64,000 nucleotides of DNA. Source: Parus major. Its lineage: Eukaryota; Chordata; Aves; Passeriformes; Paridae. Below, piece after piece: positions 49,633 through 60,400 of this stretch. Position numbers and translations under genes: made by a program. The number at the start of each line of letters is the position of its first letter. Position 1 is the stretch's first letter. The stretch lies in contig NC_031770.1 of NCBI RefSeq assembly GCF_001522545.3, positions 110,503,813-110,567,812 on the forward strand, in the 5' to 3' direction. The notes under the pieces are model-generated. The model was not told where the DNA came from. It did not search any database and saw only the letters and a list, made by a program, of their open reading frames with translations.

Positions 49633-51469
49633 TGCAGCAGAATGGGATTTATTTAACACTCAGAATACATTCAGTTGCATTTAAAACTACCAATGAACAA
49701 TGGATATAGCAATGAAGCATTACAAAGATGGACCTCTGGAATTATTAATTCAAAGAAATTAATCTAGGAAGGCATTAGGAAGAAAATTTACATTATAGAC
49801 ACGAACACATCTAAAGTGCTGTTGATGTCAGAAATACTTCATACTACAAATACAGACTATTTTAAGTGACATAACACAAGTGTATTCCTTATAAATGAAA
49901 GTAAAAAATCCCTAATTCAGCTGGCCCAGCTCCATGGATCCCTGACTCTCTGTCATTGGCACCATCTATTTTCTGCACACAGCACAACAGTGATGAGTGT
50001 GATTGAAATATCTACACCCAGACATGGAACCACGTGAGAAAATGTGGGCAAAAAATAGCTTTCACTGAAAAAAATGTCCTTTACAAATAGAAACAGTTCC
50101 TAAACTTAGTGGTGCTTGAAAGACAGATTCTTTTACTTTAGGGACAGAACATGTTTTGTGTCTATTTTTTTTTTCCCTCTCCCTCTTTTTCCCTTTCTCT
50201 TCTATTTTATCTTCATGTTTCTTTGGGTTTTTTTTTTTCCTACTTGTATAAAGTCAGGGGAAAAGATCTCACCAAGGCAATAAAAATAAAAAGAACAGGA
50301 AAAAAAAAAGAACAGAAAAGCAAAGAAGGAAATGAAATATACAGATGGCAAAAGCACACTTGAAATATTTATTAAATTCTAGACTTTCTATAAACTTTTA
50401 AAGTGAGCTAGAAAGATGATTTCATTACGATGATATAAAGATGTTTTCTTTAGGAATAGATGGACCAAAAGTGGAGTGAACAAAGGCAAGCTGAGATTTG
50501 TGAGCTATTTTTCTGTTTCATGGTACCCATCACATGAATTTGGCATTTTTGCTGCTTTGCAGAATTTAATGAAAGTTTCAGTGAGAAAAGCTCTCTTATT
50601 TTTGGGTTTCATAGCAAGCTGGATAGGGCTAGAACACAGGTGTTGTTATAACAAAAACAGAAAATAAAAAATAATGGGAAGACAAAGGGATTTTTACTGT
50701 ATTCCCACTAAAAAGTTGATGCCGTGTGTTTTATTGTAACAAATGTTTTCAGAAGTGATTAACTGGATCTAGAATGTGCTTCCATTTATCTCTGTCCTGC
50801 TCTTTCACCCTCCACACATTTATCCTCTCATTTGCACCAGATCCAGCATCAATCCCTTAGTGCCTCCCACAGTCATGGTGGGACATCCTGGAAAACCTCA
50901 GGAGCATTTCACAAACTGAGGGCTTGGGCTCTGAATGGGCCCTGGTTCCTCATTCTTGGCTGTAACAATATTCAGAGGCCGAGCTCTTTCCTTCACGAGC
51001 TGTTATTTCAAGCACGTGTGACAGCTGCAGAACTGTCATCACTGCTGCTCTGAGGTTCTTTATTTTGGTTCTCATTAAGGGAATGGTGATTAAATGACAG
51101 GGTGAGGTCAGGCTGCACCGTGCTGAGCCCAACACCAGTGCTGGCTTGGTAATTCATGGTGGGGTCCCCTCCTGTTGAGGTCTTCCCTATGCCCTAGAGA
51201 TGTTCTCCTGATGTAGCAGGTTGAGGAGGAAGGGACATCCCACATGGTGGAGACACACAAAGCTGCCAGAAATTGGCCACTCTAAAGTCCTCTCAAGACA
51301 GCAAGAGAGACTTCTTCTTTTGAAAGACATCAAGTATTTTACCTGAGAGCTCAACTTCAGTCTTTCAAATGAGAGGTTGCAGGAACAAGATGGAAGATGG
51401 GTCCAGGATCTGTCTGCTTGTGCTTCCCACAGGACTGATTCCTACTCTTTGAGTGAGACAAATATATTT

Positions 51470-51605
51470 GGGTAAAAGCTGGATAGGGATCCGAGAAACC
51501 TGCTTCACCTGCTTCAGCTGAAGATGTCCCTGCTCACTGTATGGGGTTGGGCTGGATGGCATTTAAAAATTCCCTTCTAATTCAAACTATTCTAGGATTA
51601 TACAG
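51470..51605 (+). mobile_element. Diverged CR1 3' end in intron 2
   Basis: CTGCTTCACCTGCTTCAGCT, GTTGGGCTGGATGGCATTTA, then CTTCTAATTCAAACTATTCT and AGGATT. Confidence 0.65.
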
Positions 51606-52203
51606 TTCCACAAGAAGTGACTCATGAAGGAGTTGGTGTGTGATCCAGAAACAGGTCATGTGGTGAGGATGAAAGGTGCAAACCTGAGTTCTCATGGAGG
51701 AACAAAGATTCCTTCACAGGCACTTCCCACACTGGGGACAATGTCCCTCACTGTCCAGCACTGAGGCAATACTTGGGGTTATAACTGAAGCAGTATTTGA
51801 GGGAATATTAGGGGAAGTTACAATTCGTGTCCCTCTTCCTCAGCAAGAAAAGGATCAACTAAGGGACAAAACTAGTTGTAGCATTTTTCATGTAATAAAA
51901 GCTGCCCCATACAGGACCTAGAAAATTTTAAATGCTATAATTCTCTGTAAGGCAAATTAGAACACCTCCAGTTCCACCCTCTTCCTCACTACCATATGGA
52001 AAGTGACCAAATTTTTTCCAGAATATGTGAAATCTTGTATCATACATAATAAATTAAATCTATTCTCTCTTAGGCAATCTCTCCCAGCCCTCCCCTATCT
52101 TAGGAAATCTGATCAAAAAATAGCAGAGCTTCACTTTTTATGGAGGAATTCTCCAACAGGCTCTGGTAGACCCCTAAGTTCTCCAGAACCACGTTTATTT
52201 TCA

Positions 52204-52330
52204 TTGAATCACAGAATATCCTGAGCTGGAAAGGACCTACAAGGGCCATCAAGTCCAGCTCCTGGCCCTGAACAGAAAAACCCCAAAAACAGCATTGCAT
52301 GCCTGAGACCATTATCCAAATACTCTTTTA
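52204..52330 (-). mobile_element. CR1 fragment just upstream of RP1L1 exon 3
   Basis: ATTGAATCACAGAATATCCT, AGGGCCATCAAGTCCAGCTC, and CCATTATCCAAATACTC. It ends less than 100 bp from the exon 3 acceptor. Confidence 0.87.
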
Positions 52331-52426
52331 TGTAGGCCACAACTCATTGTCAGTAGATTCCAGGCCTGGAAGAACCAAATTCTTCTGTCTGTGCTCACGG
52401 TGCTCCACTTGCTGTTCCCTTTGCAG

Positions 52427-52595
52427 ATCGACAGCATGCAGGCCCTGCTCCACTGCCCCAGCGTGCTGGTGTGTGTAGGCCGGGAGCCATTCAAACCTAT
52501 ATCCATGGAGAATTTGAGGAAACACTCGGTGGAGAAGCTGCCCAACCTGCCTCCCCGCTCCAACAATGGCAACAATGTCAACGAGAACAATGACA
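52427..52595 (+). CDS. RP1L1: RP1L1 coding exon 3: end of DCX domain 2
   Basis: The exon is 169 nt, that is 56 codons (residues 214-269) plus one base of a split codon. It opens with IDSMQALLHCPSVLVCVGREPF, the last strand and helix of the second doublecortin domain, and goes on to an Asn-rich linker. The acceptor is CCTTTGCAG (AG at 52425-52426). The donor is GACA|GTAAG, with GT at 52596. It is phase 0 at its 5' end, matching exon 2, and phase 1 at its 3' end, matching exon 4; the split codon reads ATG. A reverse-oriented CR1 fragment lies less than 100 bp upstream of the acceptor. Confidence 0.93.
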
Positions 52596-54487
52596 GTAAG
52601 AAAACCTCGGGGCCGTGTCGCGCAGTCAAACCCAGGCCTGTGTCCCACAGCATGGGGATTACGGGCCCCTATTGTGCTGCCCCAAAGTACAGATTTCATG
52701 TGGAAAATGCACTTCCCTCTCCCTGCCTCCCAGGCCTTTCCATCCTCCCCTTCTTTTTCTCTGGTTTCCTTCTAGGATTTCCTCCCTGCAGCCCCTAGTC
52801 TTTCTTTTACATGCTCCCCATGTCTGGCTGACTTCCCTTCCACTTTCATATCTCTAGGTCTCCTTTTCCTTCCAGAAATCCCTCCTTTCCTGTGTCTGTC
52901 CTCCCAGACCCTTGAGATTTCCCACGAATCCTCGATCCCCTCGTTGTCTGTCCTATCATGCCTTCACTCCTGCATTTTCCTGCACCAGGACCAGAGGGTG
53001 CCCTGGTTCTGACTCAGTTTCTCCTGCAAGTTACAGCTGGCTTTTTGGGAACAAAGTGTGTTTTAATTGAAAGATTATGTTCGGGAAGGAGTATGATATG
53101 GATTATCAGGATTATATTTCTTTGGCACTTCATCATGAGTTATTTAAGGTCACAGGTAATTAAACCAACCACCTTCAGTAGCTTGGGAAAAGAAACATCC
53201 CAATTCCAAAAGGCAATTTATCTCACCTCTATTAAGGATTTATTGTAGGATGAAATTAAATGTGCCCTGGAGGTGCATCTGTTTCTCTCCATTGTCAATA
53301 CCAGGAGCTTAGAAAGATTCATTTGTGTGTTGCCAACAAGTTGTAGAAACTCAAGGACAGAGGCATCCTACGCTCACTGTTTAGACATAAAATATTGGAG
53401 AGAAACATGGGAATAAACTGGAGCTTTGCCCATAAAGAGACTGAGCAAATCTATCAGTTCAGTGATTAGGATGATTAGGGAAGAGCTATTTCAGCTGATT
53501 TCTATGTGCTCCTGTTCCACTTCCTTCCTAAAATTCCCTCCAACCAGCTGCATATCCATATGCCCATGGAGGCACAGGATTATCTGGGTATATGCACAAG
53601 GAAATTTTGGATAAACTTCTACTCGAAACAAGACAGATGAATGTCTTGTAAGACAACCTGATAGCAATGTATTCTTCTTGAAGTGAAGTGACCTAAACAA
53701 ACCTATGCAGATCACTGCACAGAAAATAAAAATGTTCTTCCAATTGCAATTCCTAAATTCCCTTATTCTCCTTGATTTCTTCTACAACTCCCACTATTTC
53801 TCTTTGTAATTCTCACCAGCTTACAATTCATTTTCTGTTTGTTCTTTATGTTTTAATAAGAATATAATTATTCTTAGTGGCACATCCCTGCAGGGACTGG
53901 GTGTTACTCTGGTTAAAATGGCCACACATTTCCTGGAATATGAGTGGAGAAGTGGATGATGCATAATAAATGAGTGGTCAGCTAAGGAAGAGGGTCACTT
54001 CTCTATGTATTTTTCCCTGGTTAAATAAGCAGAATGAAAACCTCCACAGTTAAACAAAGGAATATTTGCAATGTGATAAAATGCTCAAACTCAGAGACTA
54101 AATTGCTGTATATGTGTATGTGTAAGCACATGTATGTATAATTTTTCTCACTTTTACTTCCTGACATGCACTTAATAAAACAAAGTGTTTGTGGTTCAAT
54201 TTGTTTTTTAAAATAAAGTTAACGTGTAGAAGACTTTATTATAGATTATTAATTCAAAACTTAATATTTAACAAGAAAGTTGGACTAGATTGTCCCTTCC
54301 AACCTTAACTATTCTATGATTAATGGACATCATGAAGTCAATGACAAATTTTCAAATTTTGTAAATTGGCATAGGCTTGGCTTTAATGGAATAACATCAG
54401 GATTCAATAGTTTGAGGGTTTGACTTAGATATATATTTTGTCATCTTTATATGAGTTAACATCTTTCTCCATCTTTCTTCACTCCAG
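52596..54487 (+). other. RP1L1: RP1L1 intron 3 (1.9 kb)
   Basis: Starts GTAAGA and ends CACTCCAG. It joins the phase-1 end of exon 3 to exon 4. The only repeat I recognise is a short CR1 3' tail at about 54276-54322; the rest shows no features. Confidence 0.88.
54276..54322 (+). mobile_element. Short CR1 3' tail in intron 3
   Basis: AAAGTTGGACTAGATTGTCC, CTTCCAACCTTAACTATTCT and ATGATT. Confidence 0.7.
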
Positions 54488-57400
54488 TGAACTTCGGACT
54501 GAAAGCCAAAAAAAGCGTTATCCATCCACGGTCAGCATCCAGCAACAGATCGATGAGATTTTCCTTGTCATCAGAAAAGTCATACCCCAATGGCCTTGTG
54601 GCCTCTCCAGACAACGGGGCACCCTTCTCCAATGGCTGCTCTCACCCAAAAGCTGGGGACCTGGTCCAGTCCTTGGTCAACGATGACATTGAGAAGCGGG
54701 TCCATGTGAACAAGGATGGGAGCTTGTCCGTGGAGATGAAGGTTCGCTTCCGTTTGCTCAATGATGAGACTTTGCAGTGGTCCACTCAGATCAAAAAGTC
54801 CAACCTGATGAACCGGCTGCCTTGTGAAGAGTCAGGAGTGGAGGAGGACAGTGGACTAGATCCCCTACGGAAAATGAACCCAGAAGCCAGCTCGGAAGCA
54901 GATGATTCCTTATATCCCTGTGATATCGATTCCTACATGTCCAAACTTGAGGAATCAGAATGTGACGAGGCCCACTGTCACAGCTGTGGAAAGAAACACC
55001 AGGACTATGACATTTGGAAGAACCCCATGCACATGTCCCAGAGGGAAGAGCCCAGCGTGCGAAGCACCTGGCACACGCGGTCGTCATGCTCCAGCACATC
55101 TTCCCGGAGAAGAGTAGTCCACAAAAAAATGACATCTGTAGATAGCATCCACACCACATCCAGCGAGGAATTCTCTGAGCACATTGTGAGAGAGTCCTCA
55201 TCCTACTCAGAGACTATAAAGAACAGAGTGGCGTATCGATCCGTTAAAAAGTGTATGTGCCGAAGTGATTTATCTACCGGTGCTTCCAATGGAGAAGAAC
55301 AGCAGGAATACACTCAGACAAGCACAGGAAACAGCCAGAGGCCTTCATCCTTGGGCTTGATGTCACATTCAAGCTGTGAAAACAACCTGGATACTCAAGA
55401 CACCCCTGAAGACCAGGAGATCACCAAAATAATTTCACAAAATGAGGATGCAAATTGTTTTGAAGCTTCCTCTGTGAAGTGCTTGAAGGATGAGGAGGAA
55501 GAGGTTGAAAGCAGCAGAGTTGGGAGTGTCATGTCCAGGTCATCTCTGCAGTCCAAGCAGAGCAAGAAGAACGTGTGTGAGGAAACGAGCAGCGTGGGCA
55601 GGAGCATGTCCTCCTCAAGCCTTCAGAAGGCAAATCAGGGAGACAACAGCCAGTGCTCCACCCCTGCCAACAGCGTGCACAGCAAGTCCAGTAACTGCAC
55701 CACACCAAAAGAAAAGACTGAGCAGAGTGACCCCTCTGATGACAACCCAGTGGTGTCCTCTTTCTCCAGTGAGTCCTGCCCCAAGAAAGAGACTGAAGAG
55801 GTGGAAGCAGAGCAGGAAGAAAGTGAAGTCAATGAAGTCAGCTCAGTGTCAGCAAAAACTAAGCCAAGCCAGTCAATCAGGGGTGAGAGCAGTGAAGGGG
55901 AACAATGCTCTATGCAAGGAACCCACCGTTCCAAGGCTAGTGACATGAACAGCAAGAAAAGTGGCAGTGATGAGAACATTCCATGCAGTGTGTCTTGCTC
56001 TTCCAGAGGGTCCAGAAAGAGCAAACGCAGTCACATTCATTTGGATGCACAGTCTGAAATATCTGTCTCTTCACTCGAATCCACTCCAAATAAAAAGAAG
56101 AGTTCGCTACATGCGGATGATGCAAGATCGGGCAGCAGGGCATCAATTTACTCCAAAAGCTCATGTGAAACCAAGAAAAAATCTGTTGGAGACACCATTT
56201 CTCATAAGTCAGGATCTCTTCACTCAAACATTTCATCTACCAGTGAAGCAGAGGCAAATGCAGGTCCTGCTGAGGAGAAAAGCTCAAGAAGTACTGCCAG
56301 TGGCTGCAGTGAATCCTCAAAAAACTCAAAGAAGAGAAGCCATAAAGCAGAAAGCAGCAAGCCATCATCCCTCTACTCAAGTTTTTCAAGTCCTAATGGA
56401 AAAGCTGGAGAGAGTCATGCCAAGATTAGTTCAGAACCCTCTTCTTCAAAACAGGGAAGCATGAGTGGGAGTGTATGTTCAAAAGTTGACCACTCAGCTG
56501 AGGATGGCATTAGGAATGGAAAACCTACAAGTAGCTCCTCAAGAGTCTCTTCAAAGTCAGAAATAAAAGATAAATGTGTGTTGACACAGATATCCCAGGA
56601 AACTGATGATAGGTGTTCACAGTCAAACATGTCCCTATCTTCAAAATCAAGGCAGACAAACCCAAAAAATCTTCGTGTGAAGGTGTCAAACTCCAGCCGG
56701 GCATCGGTGTCGGAGACTATGTCAGTGTGCAGTCTGCACTGCCCTGCCCCACCAAAAGGGAAGCCAAAAAGAAAAAACATGCGTTCAACCATGTTGAAGA
56801 ATTCCTCCATCAGCAGCATCGGCACCGAGTCTGTGATGACCGCAGGAAGAGAGCAGAAAGAAATTGTGGATTCCTCCAAAGCAACTTCCTATGGTTCTAA
56901 ATCCACTGCAGCCAAAAAAGATGGTCAGAATAATAAAGTGACTGATGATATTTGCAGCAAAAAAACAGAGGAAGAGGTAGAAGACACAGGTGTTCAGGAG
57001 GAAGGAGGTGATTTAATGCCATCAGCTCTACCAAATACATCTCCAGAAGAAGTTGTGCAAGAATGGCTCAGAAAAATCCCTTCGGAAACGTTGCTTATGA
57101 AATACGAAATGGAGGATGACAGAGAGGAGGAATGTGCAGAGTCGACCACTGAGGTATCACACTGTACAAATGCTGAGGAAGCCCCAGAGGAGGAAAAAGC
57201 TGAGGAAAAGAATGAGGAGGAGGAGGAGGCTGAAAAGGATGAAGCAAAGGATGAAGTGGAAGAAGAGAAAGCAGAAGACACAGCTATTATTGAAGAGGCT
57301 GAAGAATGCGTGAACCAGGAAGAAATCTCTGAGGTTGCAGCTGAAGCTGCCGAAGCTGAGCAGGCAGAATGCAACAAGTCTGTTACATCCAGCCAAAATA

Positions 57401-60400
57401 ACAACAAGAGAGACCTGCCAACCTCTGTCCAGATGTCTGTCCAGATCATGAAGGCCTTGCTCAGTTCAAAGCACGAGACCAAATTTGACCGATCAAACAG
57501 CTTGCCTGAAGTGTCCCCCACAATGGGGAGAAAACTGAGTAATTCCGCTAACATTTTGATTTCTTGTCTTGCCAGCCTTCAGCTCCTTGATGAAGAGTCA
57601 GAGGATCCATCAGAAAACTCAAAACATTTGAATAAGTCAAGGTACACAGAGCTGCTAAATATTTTTCAAGCCCTCTGGTTTGGGTGCACTGCTGAAAGGA
57701 GCGGCCCAAGTTCAGGCCAAGAGGCAAGCAAGCCGGCAAAACCAGTGTCTGGGTCTAAGGTCCCAAAATCCATGGATCACGCCTTCACTGCCATGTCCTC
57801 CTCTGGGGTTGATGTTTGCAGTGGCTCTGGTGGCTCAGGAGAAGAGTGCACAGCTGGTGCCACGTTGGTGGCACAGAAAACCATGGAATGCAAATCAGCT
57901 GAGCAAATGGAAAATGCAGAGACTGGCACAGAACTGACTGAGGTTGAGGAGCAAAGTAAAGAGGAAGAGCAGCCATCCTGCCCTTCCACAGCCTGCTCAG
58001 AGGCAAAAGATGAGGGAAAAGCAGAGTCTGCTAGAGAGGAGTCTGTAATCCAGGAGGGAGAAGAGAATAAGGAGGATCAGGGCAGTAACTGTGAGCATGG
58101 TCAGGAGGAAGGGGGAGAAAATGAAAATGAGGAAGAAAACAAATCAGCTGAAACTGGAGAACAGGAAAAAGCTGAAGCTGTGAATGACGAAGTCCCACAA
58201 GAAAAGCCTGAAGAGGAAGCTGATCAGCCAGAGACCACTGGTGATGCTGATGTTGGTGATGCTGATGTCAGGACAGAGCTGAAAGATGAATTGCAAGAGC
58301 AGCCCCAAGAAGAGTCTCCAAATGACCCTGAGCCCAAAGTCAATACACCCACCATTGTGGACACATCTGTTGTCAAGCAAAACTCCGTGGATCCAGACCC
58401 AACCTGGGTCCTGAGACTACTCAAGAAAATCGAGAAGGAGTTCATGGCTCACTATGTCAATGCCATGAATGAGTTTAAAGTCAGGTGGAACCTGCAGGAC
58501 AACCAGCAGATGGATGCAATGATACTGGAGCTGAAGGAGGAAGTGAGTAAAAGGATACAAAAGAGCATAGAGAAAGAGTTGAGGAAGATCAAAAGCAGGG
58601 CTGGAAGGAGGATGCCAAGGCCTCCAGAAGAGCCACCCACACGCGAGTCCAAACTCCAAACTGAGCAGAGGAGATGGCGACTTCAAACTATGCACAAAAA
58701 GTCCCTCTTTGGAGACAAGAATGGTGCCCAAATGAGGCTGGAGGAGACGTCAGACTTATCATTAGATGTAGACAATGACTTTAACCTTAGTGCAGCCTTG
58801 GAGGACAGCATTAACAAACAATCCAGTGAGGAGGAATATTGCCCATGTGACTCCTGTGTAAGGAAAAAACTGGCTTCCAGGCCTGCCAGAGCCCCTGTGG
58901 TGGCCACCAATGCCCCAGTCATGAAAGCCTTTGATTTGCAGAAAATCCTGAGGCTGAAGAAAGATGACAATGAGGAAGCCATTGTTGCAGAAGCAGCCCA
59001 GGACACCAAAACACTTCCCAATGGTTCTGTGGAGGAAGGGGCAGAAAACGAGGAGAAGGATGAGGAGCAACCTCAGACAGATGAAAGAGAAGCGGAGGAT
59101 GATGACAGAAAAGAGCCAGAATTAAATGAAGATGATAGTGCAACGTTGAATGGAGATGGAGAAGAACCTGAAGTAGCAGATAGTCAAAACGCTGAGGTGG
59201 AGGATGAGGCCAGAATTGAAGAAACCAAAGAAGAAGCAGAAGAAGGAGGGGAAGAAACACAAGGAGAAGAAGAGAAAGAGGAAGAAGAAATGGCCAAGGC
59301 TGAAGAGGAGGAAATAAAAGAGAAGGATGGTGAAACTAATGAAGATGAGGAAGTTAAAGAGGAAGAAGCAGAAGAAACTAAGGAGGAAGAGGAACTAAAT
59401 GAGGAGGAAGAGAAGGAAGAAGAAGAGGGAGTGAAGGAGGAAGAAGAAACAAAGGAGGAAGAAGGGAAGGAGGAAGAGGAAGAAGCAAAGGAAGAAGAAG
59501 AAGTGAAAGAGGAAGAGGAAGGGAAGGAAGGAGAGGAGGAAGCAAAAGAGGAGGAGGGGGAAGCAAAAGAGGAAGAGGAAGAAGCAAATGAGGAGGAGGA
59601 GGAAGAGGCCAAAGAGGAGGAGGAAGCAAAAGAGGAAGANGGAAGCAAAAGAGGAAGAGGAAGAAGCAAATGAGGAGGAGGAGGAAGAGGCCAAAGAGGA
59701 GGAGGAAGCAAAAGAGGAAGAAGCAAATGAGGAGGAGGAAAAAGAAGAGAAGGAGGAAGAGGAAGAAGAAGCAAAAGAGGAAGAGGAGGAAGCGAAAGAG
59801 GAGGAGGAGGAGGAAGCGAAAGAGGAGGAGGAGGAGGAAGCGAAAGAGGAGGAGGAGGAGGAAGCGAAAGAGGAGGAGGAGAAGGAAGTGAAAGAGGAGG
59901 AGGAAGAAGAAGCAAAAGAAGAGGAGGAGGAAGCAAAAGAGGAGGAGGAGGAAGTAAAAGAGGAGGAGGAAGAAGAAGCCAAAGAGGAGGAAGCAAAAGA
60001 GGATGAAGAAAAAGAAGAGAAGGAGGAAGAGGAAGAAGCAAAAGAGGGGGAGGAAGAAGCAAAAAAGGAGGAGGAGGAGGAGGGGGAGGAGGAGGAGGGG
60101 GAAGAGAAGGAGGAAGAAGCCAAAGAGGAGGATGAAGAAGTCAAAGAGGAGGAAGAAGAAGGGAAGGAGGAAGAAACAAAAGCGGAGGAAGAAGCAAAAG
60201 AGGAAGAGGAGGAAGGAAAAGTGGAGGAGGAAGAAGCAAATGAGGAAGAGGAGGAAGACGCTAAAGAGGAGGAGGAACAAGCCAAAGAGGAAGAAGAAGA
60301 GGAAGAAGCTAAAGAGGAGGAGGAAGCACAAGAGAAGGAGGAAGAAGAAGAAGGGAAAGAGGAGGAGGAAGAAGAAGGGAAGGAGGAGGAGGAAGAAGCA

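Larger units (their letters stand above)
36824..52426 (+). other. RP1L1: RP1L1 intron 2 (15.6 kb)
   Basis: Bounded by GTAAAT at the donor and TTTGCAG at the acceptor. It is mostly AT-rich and CpG-poor. It holds CR1 fragments near 38.2, 43.0, 45.8, 47.5, 48.6, 49.3, 51.5 and 52.2 kb, a short poly-A run near 43.37 kb, a 31-bp duplication near 42.84 kb and a CpG-retaining block at 40.6-42.9 kb. I found no convincing internal exon. Open frames such as 44850-45251 (-) and 46492-46899 (+) have no recognisable domain or splice context. Confidence 0.85.

Noticed and set aside
54487..54489. GTG as a start codon of the terminal exon
   Set aside because: The G belongs to the AG acceptor; exon 4 starts at 54488 and the codon is completed by the last base of exon 3.
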